A stretch of DNA of 64,000 nt, from the NCBI RefSeq assembly GCF_016906535.1, contig NC_057370.1:1736001-1800000 (forward strand), in the 5' to 3' direction. A program made the position numbers and the translations under genes. Shown here in pieces: positions 1 to 12,003 of the stretch (the first letter of the stretch is position 1; the number at the start of each line of letters is the position of its first letter). This stretch comes from Rhizoctonia solani (Eukaryota; Basidiomycota; Agaricomycetes; Cantharellales; Ceratobasidiaceae). Under the pieces are notes generated by a model, which was not told the DNA's origin, did no database searches, and saw only the letters and a list, made by a program, of their open reading frames with translations.

Positions 1-604
1 GATGCACTCTTTGCAATCGGATGCAGCACTGTAAAGGCCAAGTCGTCTTAAAGAAGGACAATTCCCCGCTATATTGGCCAAGAGCGGTTCTAAATCTTGA
101 AACTGTTCCACAGACACGCACGAGATCTCAAGAGCAATAATCGATCGAGGTATGCATGGTACGAGCAGTCTGACCAAGTGAAAGTTCTCTGGAGACTCCT
201 GCCAGGCGACGTGCATGTTGACAGAGAGTATTTTAAGATTCTCATATCGCTTTAACCGTGTTACAGCTTGTGGGTCGAGTGCGGCAGGGAAGATATGGAT
301 ACGTCTACAATAGGTCAGTAGAAGTTTAGTCTGGCAAGCTCATAAAAGCCACTTACGATACAGTCTGAAGTAGGTTAATGGGGGCGAACCTTTCAATGTC
401 CTTCCAGTCAGACCTCTCTCTAATAAATATAGATGCGAACCAGCAGTCGAGCGCAGCTCTCCTGAACAAACGAGACGAGATAGACATGCTTTGAATACAA
501 GGCCATTCGAGTTTTTTGAGGTCGTACTTGACGTGGGCCGGAGGAGAAATGAGATGACGAGCTATTTCGTACACCAGCTCGCGAGGTAACTCTGGTGGTG
601 ACAT
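1..604 (-). CDS. F-box-like protein, 5' part (open at left edge)
   Basis: The minus-strand start is at 604. Exon 1 (604 to 357) opens with a short F-box-like helix pair: SPPELPRELVYEIARHL, then a W/C-rich stretch containing SMSISSRLFRRAAL. A 52-bp GT-AG intron (356 to 305) joins in frame to a second exon that stays open to base 1 and holds Leu-rich repeat-like text such as LVRLLVPCIPRSIIALEISC and CPSLRRLGLYS. F-box proteins are substrate receptors of SCF ubiquitin ligases, and this family is greatly expanded in Agaricomycetes. The substrate cannot be told. The 3' end lies outside the window. The F-box call rests on position and pattern only; the LRR-like C-terminal part supports it. Confidence 0.6.
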
Positions 605-1990
605 TGCAGGATGCCCGACATTGAGAATTGACCTCAGCCATATTTGAAGGATGACGGGAGTAATTTTGCAGCGGGGGAAACGAGCAGTTCACAGCTGAAC
701 GTTGTTTGCGCTGGGAGGGCATGCCTATTGCTCAATAATGTGGGGTAATTCCTGTTGAGGGTGAAGCTTATCTTGGGTGTCCGAGGTCCCGGGGTCCATA
801 TCTAACCTCCATTTTAGACGCTCTGTGCGGGAGACCTGCATATATCACGTCATAGATCTTCGAGAAGGAGCTTTCAAGTCAATATCGCTCTATACAAACA
901 CCCAGTCCGTCGGTTTGCTGAGTCTGTCTGCAACCGCCGACGGTCCCGGGAATACTACGAGGTCTAATATACTATAACTCCCGTATTTCAAACGATTTAC
1001 CGCGTAAATCGGAGCCTTTCCCTCCGACAAACCTCCAGAACTACCTTGTGGACCAACATCCCAAGTGGACACATTTAGGGGTGGGATTTTTCTTGATCAT
1101 TCATTCACTTTACATGTAACTGTCCTATAGGTACGAGACCGGACATACAGTTGTATTAGTAGATGAATAACTGAGCCACGAAGTACCGCGTCCCTGTTAC
1201 ATCAGCCACGAGTATGCAACCAGACTGATCAAAATCATTAAATATAGATTATATAGGGTAAAAACGATGCATAAATAAAGATTTGAGATTTGATACCCTA
1301 ATTAAGTTTACCTCTACAAGTATCTTGGGTTTACGATAGACTACGTATCGAAGCTTACCCTGAATCGGGAGATTCAAGTGTATTTGCTATGTTTGATCCT
1401 GTGATGGAAAGAATACCAGATCGGACCGTTGCAAAGCCATCTTCTATCTTGATTTACCAGTAATCGGCATTAATTCGACTAGTACAGCGGTCCGTCACCC
1501 CGATAAGATCGTATCAGCAACGAGTTTCAGGGGAGTTTGACTGAGATTTCAGCGCCGTGCCATTCATGAGCTAAACTAATGCTTCAAGAATTCAGATGCA
1601 GGCAGTTCACGAATCTCGGACAGCACGCAGTTGTATGCACGTACGGGATAACGAAAGTTATCACCGTGAGCATGGTCACCACTAGCCTGGGTAGATCCCA
1701 TACTTCAGGATTCTCCCTTATCGCGGTACAACTGTGAGCCTTTCATCTCGTCTCGGTACCTCTTCACTTTTTCAGTCCCTAATATCGGAGTACGATTTGG
1801 GAAAGTCGATTCGTGGCTCAGGGTCCATCGGGAAGCCAATCAGTAGGTGGGGCTCAGGGTCAACACTCACACCTATCGCCGGCATAAGAGCCAAAAGAGC
1901 AAGCCGAGTCATCCAAACTGAGCTGTTCTGCAACACGACCCGATCACGCTTCAACGAGTAGAGTTCGGGGCTAATTTTAAGATACTAAAA
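605..1990. other. Intergenic, no gene recognised
   Basis: Only short open frames without recognisable motifs lie between the divergently transcribed F-box gene and the ITPase gene. I see no RNA gene or repeat here. It presumably holds both promoters. Confidence 0.5.
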
Positions 1991-2895
1991 ATGACCAGCG
2001 AAATCCTTAGTACGTACAACTGAAACTGTGCTCACGAATCTAATAAGAGCATTTTTCTAGCATTTGTGACTGGAAACGCAAACAAACTACGCGAGGTCGA
2101 AGAGATACTGGCAGCTGGTGGAGTGCCACTAATCATCCAATCGAGAAGCATTGATTGTGAGTAGCCTTTGATTATTAGTAGCAAAAGACAGAAACCAATC
2201 CTATGTGCCGACACTCCCTAAGTACCGGAGATCCAAGGGACCGCAGCCGAAGTTTCCAAAGAAAAATGTCGACGCGCGGCTGAGATAGTGGGTGCATGGC
2301 TTAGCCTTTATTAACCATGCGGTATGATGCGATGCAGTCGGACAGGTTGGTGGGCCATGCATTACCGAAGATACTAGCCTTGGCTTCGTGGCGTTGAACG
2401 GCCTTCCCGGGCCGTACATCAAATGGTTCCTCCGAGAAGTGGGCACTGAAGGCAAGTGCACTCAATTGCCTCATTGAATCCTCGCAGCCGCTGCCGCGGT
2501 GATGTCGGGGGTGCCAAGTGACGTTGAGTTGACACCAATCTGGCTCCGCAGGCCTAAACAAGATGCTAGATGGGTTTGAGACTAGAGCAGCGTTCGCCCA
2601 ATGCAACTTTGCCTATAGTAAAGGCCCAGGCTTCGAACCGATCGTCTTTGAGGGTCGAACAGAAGGCCATATAGTACCCCCACGAGGTCCTTCAAAATTC
2701 GGATGGGACCCTGTTTTTGAGCCTCTTGAAGGCGAGGGCAAAACGTGAGCAACATATCTAGAGTGTATAGGAGTACCTAAGCTTGCTTTCAGCTACGCGG
2801 AGATGTCAAGTGAAGCGAAAAATAAGATCTCCCACCGGTTTAGATCTCTAGAGCAACTCCGGAAATATCTGGAGGAAGAACTGAAGCAAGGTTGA
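1991..2895 (+). CDS. HAM1: Inosine triphosphate pyrophosphatase (Ham1/ITPA)
   Basis: Hydrolyses ITP, dITP and XTP to monophosphates so that deaminated purines are not built into nucleic acids; family members are cytosolic homodimers needing Mg2+. Six exons can be followed: 1991-2009, 2061-2156, 2223-2287, 2346-2451, 2552-2744 and 2793-2895. They rebuild the family hallmarks in order: N-terminal [17 protein letters not shown] (substrate loop), [11 protein letters not shown], the metal-binding [20 protein letters not shown], and the C-terminal FGWDPVFEP and [12 protein letters not shown]. The first splice turns MTSEIL plus the next exon into MTSEILTFVTGN, which fixes the start. Intron 4 (2452-2551) has a GC donor (AG|GCAAGT) instead of GT. 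Length (about 193 residues) fits the family. Confidence 0.93.
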
Positions 2896-2980
2896 TACGA
2901 TAAACTATGATAGTAGATAATTACAAATAACATTCATGCCCGCTGCATAAACATTCTATCTATCCAGCTGAGCTGGAAAT

Positions 2981-3115
2981 AAGGTGGACGACAGCAATCG
3001 CCCACCACCTAACCCGCGGATGTGCGCTTTTACTTGGCGCCGAGGCAAAAATTCACAATGAATGCCTATTTTCTCGCCAACTAAAGCGAATTTGAACAAA
3101 AAACGTGGTAAAGTT
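2981..3115 (+). repeat. Left terminal inverted repeat (135 bp)
   Basis: Near-perfect reverse complement of 3772-3906; contains a GC-rich block (CGCGGATGTGCGC) followed by an A/T-rich tail. Confidence 0.85.
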
Positions 3116-3771
3116 GTTCAAAAACTTAATTAAAGAGTAAAGATACGAGTTAAATTGCATCATATGTATCGTACAGAACCGTGCATCGAAAATACAACTG
3201 GGTTTGGTGGTCTACACGTGACAAGAAACCAACGGTCCTTGCTCGCAAGCACTTGTAATTCGGTCATAGTGGATTCTTTAGTTCAGCAATGGACTCTGTG
3301 GTCCTTTTGCACCCCATCTGGTAATCAAAACAATGCCTCCCAGCAAGACAAAACTTCGAAAAAAGAGGCAGATTGGGATTGCTCGGAGAGTGGTATGTTT
3401 AATGGTAACAACGGCGAAATGGCAATAGAATGGGCAACCAAAGCGTTCCGAAGCCATCGCCAGACGCCAGGTCACATTCCATACAAGCAGATCGCCCTAG
3501 GACATGTACATACGCAAGATAATGCATATACTGGTTAAATCCTTCACTTAGAACTAATTTGAGCGTTTATATATTGACAACACGGACCCCGGAGCCTGCA
3601 GATGAGCTAAGGAATCCATCTTGACACAATTGCGAGTGGTCGCGAATAGCGACAGTCGTTCCTCATCACGTGTAGACCGTCGAGCACGGTCATATTTTGG
3701 ATGCAGAGCGATAAAAAATGGCACCAACGGGATATAAACTAGATACGTATGCTGCTACACAAATTTCGCGT

Positions 3772-3906
3772 AACTTTACCACGTCTTTTGTTTGAATTCG
3801 CTCTAGTTGGCGAGAAAATAGGCATTCATTGTGAATTTTTGCCTCGGCGCCAAGTAAAAGCGCACATCCGCGGGTTAGGTGGTGGGCAATTGCTGTCGTC
3901 AACCTT
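3772..3906 (-). repeat. Right terminal inverted repeat (135 bp)
   Basis: Partner of the arm at 2981-3115. The few differences are mostly transitions, suggesting a fairly recent insertion. Confidence 0.85.
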
Positions 3907-4259
3907 AGTGTGCTTGCCATGCGACGGGCAGTGACTTCCAAGAAAGAGCTGTATTTTGAAATCAAAATGCTACCACAAGGTCACGTGTATTTGGCGCGAG
4001 CCCGTTTGTTATTGCACGAACTGAACTACTGTGAGCGTCTCACCCAATTAATCGTATTTGTTCCTAGTAGGACGATCTTCTGAGATAGGTGTGTCAAATA
4101 AATCTAAGATAAACAACCTGATACATGAATCATTTATAGGAAGTCATTTTTACTTCGCATCTGTCTATTTGACGCGTCCTTGTCGGGTGGTACGTAGGCT
4201 AGTGTACGTCCTGTTGCAGATGCTTATCGTGCGAAATCTCATTCAGCGCATTCAGCAGT

Positions 4260-7200
4260 ATGATGAGCGAAGGACCTTCAAGCAAAGAGACGTCTTCTCT
4301 GATCCTTGTGTGAGTTCAATGATTTCTTTAATGACATGGGCCATTCATCGGTGTTTAGATCATATCAAGAACTCCACGAGTCTCTCCTTGCTTCAGATGG
4401 ATTAAAAAATATCAATAACATCTTACAGGCGCGATTGCCCCAACTTCGAAAGTGGGCCGATCCATTTGGTAAACCATCCCTAGAGTCAAAAAAGGCCTTG
4501 GAAAGTGGAGAAGTTAAACTCATTGATGGGTCCAAAACACGAGTGTCGGATGAAGAAAAAGAAGAGGCTTTGAAGATTAGTGCTCGATTCCAGCTTGACG
4601 AAATCGAAGCTTTGGTGCTTCTTCGTTCATGTTTTGCTCATGCCGACCCCTCCAGTCTTGACCCTGACGCCAGTGGTCATGCTGCATACGAATCCGAGCT
4701 CCAAGACGCTTTGGAAACCTATTACTTTGAGCAACGACACCATTTATTGAGGGTCTTCTTGTCTCTTCTGGCAGCAAGCGTCGATCCTGATCACCCCTTC
4801 CATACACCTGCGATTGACGCCACACGAAGCCTTATGCCGGATTATGGGTCTTTTTCTCTCGATCTTTTAAACGAAATTGACCGAAGGACCCGCCAGCCTC
4901 TACCTCTGTCGATAATTTCGCAGCCGTTAGCTGCCTCCCGCTGGGCTCGCCAGTCGATCAGAGAGCAGCTATGTTTGTTGGAGCTACTCTTCGCCGTTTT
5001 GTGGGAAATCAACCCATGCCCCTCGACGCTTGTGCTCCGGGTCTTCGAGGTTCTTTTTGCTTCGGATTTTGGACAGACTCAAGCCGATGCTAACAACCTA
5101 ATGGACGAAGAAGGATCACAATTACTGGCCGATCTTGAGTGTTTCTGGGTGCTCATTGTTCTTCAAACCATTGCCCTAGATGATGTGATAGGAAGGGACA
5201 CGATGAAGGAGGGCCTTCTGGAGGATCCCAAGACACTTCTTTCCATCCACAACCTTATTATCTCCTCGTTTCGTACAAAACCTCGGTATAGTCCGTTGAT
5301 CATGGGTTGGGGAATTGTGCTCTTCCATTTCACCAATGCTACCACTCCTGAGCCAAGGTCTGGCCCACTTGCAACCTTTTTTGATACAATTGTTCCCCCT
5401 GTTCCAGCGACGCCTTTATATCAGCAATGCGCAGAGATCGCACTCAGCGAAGACTCTGGGCTATTCCCATACCTACTGCAGCTCTTAAACTCACCAGCTT
5501 TGAACTCATCGGCCAGCTCTAGAAACGCCTCAGCTGTCACCACTCCAAATAGTTTTCCATATAGACTGGCTGTTCATTGTAAGTCTCGAAGCTATGCTCT
5601 GCTCTATACTTGCTGACATATCGTTAGATCTGATTATTGGCATGACCGAAACCATCCAAATAGGCCAGTTGACTGACATCGATCCATTCATTTCCGTGGT
5701 TGAAGCATTATTTGGATCAGGAGAACGCAATATTGCCGCGTCTCTCTGCCACAAATACTGGACTGAAGACTGGGTCACATCCACTAAGCGCCAGCAGCTA
5801 TTACAGGTTGCCGCCTTGCGCTTCCCGGTTCAACCACACCCGTTGGTTCGCCTATTGAGGGCATTGTCTGGAAATGGTAGCGAGACGAATGTGGCCAGCA
5901 ATCCTATCCGAGACGTTTGCGTACGACATGTGTATCACTACCTTGCTCAGATGAGCGGTTTCGCGCATATTATTCAAGCATCAGACTTGCAGGGCTCGGC
6001 TTACGACGTCAGGTCCGATGTGGTGCTTAATGTTAGGGTGATAAACCTACCTGGTGGAACCAGTTTGCCTGCTAGAACCATAGGCCAAATGTTAAGTATG
6101 CGCAGTCCCGGTTCTCCTTTGGCCGTTCGCTGGTCCCATACCTATTCTGGATGGCGCGTATTATTGGACATCCTACTAGAACATCTGCGCAAGGCACACA
6201 ATATTGGATCTAGCCAAGCCGTTACACGTCACACGCATTTATCTCTGCTCGACATTGGGATGGAAGACAGCAGCATCAATTCGCTTATATGTGATATTTT
6301 ATCGCTATTTCGTTGCGTCACCGAAGGCAATATTTCGTTTGCTCGTCTACTAATGGAAAACATATCTGGGGAGATAGACGAAACTGATGACCTTGCATCT
6401 CCCGATCTTGTCCAAGTCGCCCGAATAATCCTGGAGAATTGCTTATCCCAAGCAGTCCCAGCTACTGTTAAACTTGCTACCAATGCACTTGGAATACTTA
6501 TGGCACTGCTCCCTGTGTACCCGGGTCGAGTTTGGCCCTTCCTCCGCTCAACACAGCTCCTATTCAGCACTTCACTATTCGCTTCGGAGAGGGCGTTGGG
6601 GATCTATCCCATGACTACCGCCATCGTCGAACTTGTTGGCGCCCTGCACAATGAAGCCCAGGTAATGGCTCTCCGACACTCAAGTCAACGCGTGCTTCAG
6701 CACATGAAGAGCGATGTCCTCCTAAAGGGGTTGACTTTCATTCACAACGAGGTTTGGCTGATGTATTCCGGGTGGCGTTTTGCTCAATTGTTAGACCGCT
6801 TCAATATTGGAAGTAAAGTGGCCGAATTGTACTGCGCCATTTTGGATGGACCGTCTGGTTCACTGGGCGATGATATATTCGAACCTCTGACCTCGTTTCT
6901 TGTGGACGCTTTCCTTCATAATGCCACAGTTCCCTGTATCAACCCCTTGGTCTCGGCCATAACTAACGGCCACGAACTCTTACGCTCCTTGAATCAAGCC
7001 CACCGATTTGCCGAAGCCAACTCGCTCTCAAAACTCCTGTTTGCACACCTCAGATTGATCGAGCTTCTGATTTCTCGAAAGAAGCCCGACGCAGGCATAT
7101 CTTTACTGGAACAAACCCTTTTTACACTTCACAAGAAACGGTCTCCAATTGATGCCATCGCGCTACTGGTAGAAGACAAACTCCTTCCACTACAAGCAAT

Positions 7201-10105
7201 AAACGTGCTTACCATTTTAGTCAACACGCCTATTGGCATGATTTCCCATCTTTCCTCCCCTCGACGAACCACCGATGCATTACTTCACATGGTACAACAT
7301 CCTTACGACGATCTCCGAGTGAGGGTGGCAATTTGCACATTCATCTCTCGCTGCATAGTTTCGCAGCCTGTATTAGCCAAGCTCTTCGTTTCTGGAGAGT
7401 TCAAGGTCACAAGTGACATATCCTTGGGAAATTCGGGAGTTTCTTCACCTGAAGTAGGTTCACGTTTGACTGTTTTACCAATCGCGCTCGAAATTGTAAG
7501 TAACTGGGAGCTCCTGTGGGATAGCAACCCAGAATTATTGTCCGCGGCCTTAGAAATCCTGGATAGCATCTGGGAACGCGCGCTGGAGCACACTGGTGCC
7601 CTCGAATTGATACGAAAGGGCACCCAGCTATGGAACGATCTGTGTGCTTTGGCCTCCAAGGAATTACGCTTACCTGAAGCTGGTACAACCATCACGCATC
7701 TCACTATCAACGAATCTGTCATCGAGTCCGACCTTGAAGGTCTACCTAATACGTGCTATCAGTCTGTGGTCAAGGCCTATGCTGTTCACATTATTTCCCT
7801 GGATATTGCCTTAATTCCAAAGAAAGACGGCGCGCCTACTCCATCAAGCTTGGCCACATTCGAGAAGAGCTGCAAGGATATCAAGCCACTCGTCTCTCAT
7901 GCGGTGCAGTGTGGATTTGTGTTAGATTCCACTCAAGAAGTTCGCAAGTTCCTAGATGAAAATATACCAGGCTTCGACCTTGATGCATACAGAATATTGC
8001 GCCTTGGTATTCCCCAGCAATTTGGCGATAACTACCTCATAGACCTCCCCAAGGTTAAAAGAAGCATATGGCACTATTTCGAGAGCGATACTGGACGCGA
8101 AAGCTGGAACAGAGAGCTTCTTCGACAGCTATGTCAACTAAACATTGAGTGGTCTTTGATTGACTCGCGGATATCGTTAGTCCGCTCTTGGGTTCGCCTC
8201 CTTACTGCTGTTGCGCCCTGGTTCCGCACCAAGCCCTCCCTACGTGTCATGCTGGTCGACTGTGCCTCGTCTGTAGCCAAGCTGACTGGTGACATTGAGC
8301 AACGTGGCGATGCGATGGGATCCGTCCACACAGAACGCATCAACATCCTGGTGGCTCTGGCTGAAGCAACCGGGTCCTCGATATTCACGGAAAGTGATCT
8401 TGTCAAACACTTCGTAACCTTCTGCGAGCATATCCAACTCACTATTATTAACCCGCTCTTCCCGCCTCTTGAATCAATTCAAGAAACACCGAACAAAGGC
8501 TTCCATCGTAGCTTGTTACAAGTGATCTACTTCACAGCCGTACACGCACAGCGGCTTTCGAGTGCTGGATCCAAATTAACAGCGGCTCAACGCCAACTCA
8601 TAGTTTCCGCTACTACTTCTGCGCTCGACTTCGTTATCAGCGCCCTGCGCGTGACCATCGATGCCGCCCGTTCCACGCTCAATCAAGATATAGACAGTGA
8701 TATGCAGCTGCTGACTTCCACTTTTGGACAACTCGTTAAACCAGATCTGCTTCCCAATTCCTCAGCGTGGCTCGCTCGTTGCCAAAGTAGCGACATTATA
8801 CGGGCCAGCCTCGAATTATTCGTCAGGCTTGACCTTACCGGCCAGATGTATCCAGAACAGTATCGTGCAAGTCATCAGGCACTATACGCCCGAAGTATTT
8901 TCGACCTCCATACAGTCCTCGCTAGCTACCCTCACTCTGCTGAACGCTTGGCTCACGAAAACATTTTGCTTGCATACGGTTCGAATCAACTCGCTCCGGC
9001 CCTAGAGGCAGGAGTTGTCGATGTGATCCATGCAGAATTACCAGGTGAACGGAGCCCCGCCCATCGTACATGGTGTAAAATGTTACGAACCACAACTGCA
9101 CTTATTGACCCCCTCTCATACAACTCTCATTTTGTCGATGTTGACGTGACAAGCTTTGTGCAACTTTACCGGCGGCAGATCATGCGTACGCTTGAATGGA
9201 GTGTGGGCGACCCACTTACGGCCCCACTGCTCGACGAAATGACCCATGTCATTGAGCTCTTCCATGCAATTGCCGAAGTTGCCTCACGGAACAACGGGAA
9301 AGCCGGGGCAGCTACTATTTTGGGAAGAGACTTTGTTCGGATCGCGCACCGGCTTTTGCAGCACCTTGGCTACGCGCTCGCGCACCCCAACCATGTCCTT
9401 GGTCTATTGGAGCCATTGACAGCCGACGAGCGTGCGCTTATCGAAACTGATGAGGCGGCAAACGTGGAGACCAGTGTCGGGATCGTCGACCCTGTGAAAC
9501 GACCCGTTTTGGCGCGTGTTGGAATGACGCTGTTCCGTATTGTCTCAGTAGTGATATCTACGGTGATGCTTTTCGTTAAAGCAGACGACGTGATTGTGAA
9601 GATGGATGAAACTGAATGGGATCGCTCATGGGAAAAGCTTCAGCCCGTAAGTCATAGTTATTTCTGTCACTACCAGTCGACTGACACCACCCATTAGACT
9701 GTGTCGGTATCTATTGAAGAAAGTTCATCTATCGGGACGATGATTGAGCTCGGGCGTACTGCCATCGACGTACTTCGCCACTTGAATTCATTCAAAACGC
9801 CCCCTGCCCCGTCTCAAGGATTGACAACGCCACTCCTTGCTCTTCCTAAATTCGAACTCAAAGCAGCTCAATCTCAGGTCCAGGTAGCCTTGGAATTACT
9901 ACTTGCGTATAGTACCTCGCAGATTGCGTTGTGGCTCCGATCGGAGGATAGCGAACGATGGGAGAGGGAGATAAAGGGAACAGTGGCTGAGGACGTTCAG
10001 ACACTGTTGAGTAGAGCTGTAGGAGCAGTTGGTGGGAAGGATTCTGAAGGGGCTGGATTATTTGAGGTTTTGGCAGGGTTTTTGGAGGGCAAGTTGAGCA
10101 CATGA
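4260..10105 (+). CDS. NUP192: Inner-ring nucleoporin Nup192/Nup205
   Basis: A giant alpha-helical scaffold protein of the nuclear pore inner ring, which binds Nic96/Nup93 and the linker nucleoporins. Four exons: 4260-4309, 4358-5578, 5628-9646 and 9698-10105, giving about 1,899 residues, the usual family size. The N-terminal segment LPQLRKWADPFGKP followed by ESKKALESGEVKLIDG is the conserved start of this family; the rest is continuous helical repeat without FG motifs. The start is the tandem ATG at 4260/4263; it splices through a 48-bp intron (4310-4357) into the frame of SYQELHESLLASDGL. No frame break occurs over 5.7 kb of coding sequence. It converges on the aminopeptidase gene, with stop codons only about 70 bp apart. 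Confidence 0.9.
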
Positions 10106-10177
10106 GTACTTTGGTTGGGAGTGATGCGCATGTAGCAAAATACAGATATTTCTCCATATAACGTACACAAAATAGGC

Positions 10178-11742
10178 TCATGGTTTATATTTATCGAATG
10201 TCGCTTTCGCTGTTTCTCTATTTGTTAGAATGTCAGCCCCAGTTTCTGTAATGAGAATCGTGTGCTCAGCCTGTTCGGTAGGATATCAGCAGATTAAAGA
10301 ATACTTGAGGATACTCTGTTTACCTGCGCTGCTCTAGCATAGCTGATTGTTGGAGATGTGTCACTGAGCAGTGGTGTGTATTATGTGTAAACTTACCTTT
10401 CCGATAATATGGTCCACCCATCAGGGAGTATCCACCAGTCAGGGTCCTTGCCTTGGATGATAGCAGGCTTAGAAAAGAGTGTTATCTGGATTCGCAGTCT
10501 CAACCCCAAGATCGATCAGGCTCACCTCAATAGTGAAGCAGTGACCAGGTTTCATTATTCCAGGTTCTTCATTCACTGTGCTCAAAGGCTAGTAAGAAAG
10601 CCCATCCAACAGAATTATGTATAGCTAAACCCACCTGTATGGACAATCCACGGTGGCCTATGAAAGTCTCTACCAATACCATGACCAGTAAAATGCGGGG
10701 AAACGACGTAGGGGTCGCCGGTTTTTTCTTCAGCTTGTCTGACAACATTCTGTATCACATTCCCTATATCTTTAAAATATGCACCTGGCCGGCAGATTGA
10801 GATTCCAGCGTCGAGGGCCTGTCCGGCAAGTCGGGTCAGGTACTGTCCTTGTTGGTCCTGAAGAGGCGTCAGATTAAAACATCGTTTCGAGGATAATTGG
10901 GTGATACTCGCCACATCCCCAACTAGAAATGTATTTGATGTATCCCCATGAAACCCATCGAGATATACTGTGATATCAATGTTAAGGAGATCGCCATCTT
11001 CTAGCGCCCGGCTGGTTTCAAGAAGAGTAAATGCGCGGTAAGGGTAAAGAAAGGGTGATTTACGTATCAGGAATACCATGTATTATGCAGTTGTTAATAC
11101 TGGTGCATGTGCTTTTGGGATACGATCCTTCGGGCGATGGCTTTGACAACTATCAGGCTGCGCATGTAGCCAGGGCTATTAATATTTGAACTTACATAGT
11201 TAAGTGGTGAAGGGTATGCGCCATGTGACACTATAAAATCATGGATTTCATTGTCTATTTCTTCTGATGTGACCCCGGGCTGGAATAAATTCAAGTGGTT
11301 TCTCGGATTGAGGATTATTGACGGAACCCACTTTCACAAGGGATTGAGCTTTTTGCAAGGCCATGGCAGCCAAAGCGCCTGCCCTCCTGGCTCTCGACTC
11401 ATCGTCCGTACCAAGCTCTATTAGACCGTCCCCGCGATATGGCGGAGGTTTGTGGGCTCTATAGTTTGGGTGTGCATATGCAGGGCGGGTGATGTGTGGT
11501 GGGACAGTCCTCCGTAGGATGTGCGAGGTACCCTGCTGCAAAGGGTTCTCGGATAGTACAGGGATATAGGTACCAAAGACTTTGATTTTCTCGGCGAGAT
11601 TCTCATCATCCACAGTATCGTCCGATGTAGGTGCCGTGGATGCAAACCGGAGGATATATGGTCTATGGCGCATGGTGGCGTTATTGCGGACACTGCGACT
11701 GCCGAGCCAGAAAAGTCTCCGTGAGAAGATACCAGAAATCAT
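10178..11742 (-). CDS. Methionine aminopeptidase type 1, mitochondrial
   Basis: Removes the initiator Met from organelle-made or imported proteins. The first exon opens with an Arg-rich leader (ISGIFSRRLFWLGSRSVR) typical of mitochondrial import, followed by a Pro/Tyr-rich linker. The pita-bread catalytic domain follows over about eight exons: LVK|PGVTSEEIDNEI, SHGAYPSPLNY, CTSINN and HGIPDT. All five metal ligands are visible: Asp in YLDGFHGD (two), His in TGHGIGRDFHRP, Glu in HCFTIE and Glu in QAEHTILITETG. The 3' exons can be followed to the stop at 10178. The splice after LNY is uncertain: the plain reading adds PSPEG before SYPKS, which is longer than relatives. The 11742 start is chosen for its leader; an upstream in-frame ATG lies inside the transposon. 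It is divergent from DNMT5. Confidence 0.88.
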
Positions 11743-11863
11743 ACTAACATGAAACAAATTTGTGAGTTGACTCGACTCGCGATCGGCTAGCACATTCACA
11801 ACTCGGTGGCTTAGTGGTTCGATAAAAAGCTGACAGATCACAGTTGTATCTGACTGATTGTTT

Positions 11864-11871
11864 ACTGAGAA
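11864..11871. repeat. Target-site duplication, left copy
   Basis: ACTGAGAA, identical to 15415-15422. Confidence 0.95.
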
Positions 11872-11883
11872 TAGGGCTCCGTG

Positions 11884-11960
11884 AGAAACCGGTTTGATGG
11901 TTTGAAACCAAAACCGCCTGGTGTTAGAAACCAAAAAACCGGTTGCAAACCGGTTTGTAT
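11884..11960. repeat. Left subterminal palindromic repeats of the hAT element
   Basis: Three or more copies of AAACCGGTTT or close variants lie within about 80 bp, matched by AAACCGGGTTT-like and AAACCCGTTT-like copies at 15320-15390 near the other end. Likely transposase-binding sites by analogy with Ac/Ds. Confidence 0.7.
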
Positions 11961-12003
11961 CATTGATCACGTGTAATTACAAATATACTACAAATATACC
12001 ATA

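Larger units (their letters stand above)
2981..3906. mobile_element. Non-autonomous TIR element (MITE or foldback type)
   Basis: Bases 2981-3115 reappear as the reverse complement of 3772-3906. The two 135-bp arms differ at only a handful of positions; the ends read AAGGT on one side and ACCTT on the other. The interior of about 650 bp holds only open frames without recognisable motifs (the largest, 3155-3538, resembles nothing I know). I found no convincing target-site duplication: flanks are GGAAAT on the left and AGTGTG on the right. Long arms, a small unrelated core and lack of transposase fit a non-autonomous DNA transposon or foldback element. The superfamily cannot be assigned. Confidence 0.75.
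2896..4259. other. Intergenic region filled mainly by an inverted-repeat element
   Basis: No host gene is recognised between ITPase and the nucleoporin. About 926 bp of it is the terminal-inverted-repeat element listed separately. The roughly 350 bp after it should contain the nucleoporin promoter. Confidence 0.6.

Noticed and set aside
3155..3538. 127-residue open frame inside the inverted-repeat element
   Set aside because: No resemblance to a transposase or other family, and no splice or codon support.
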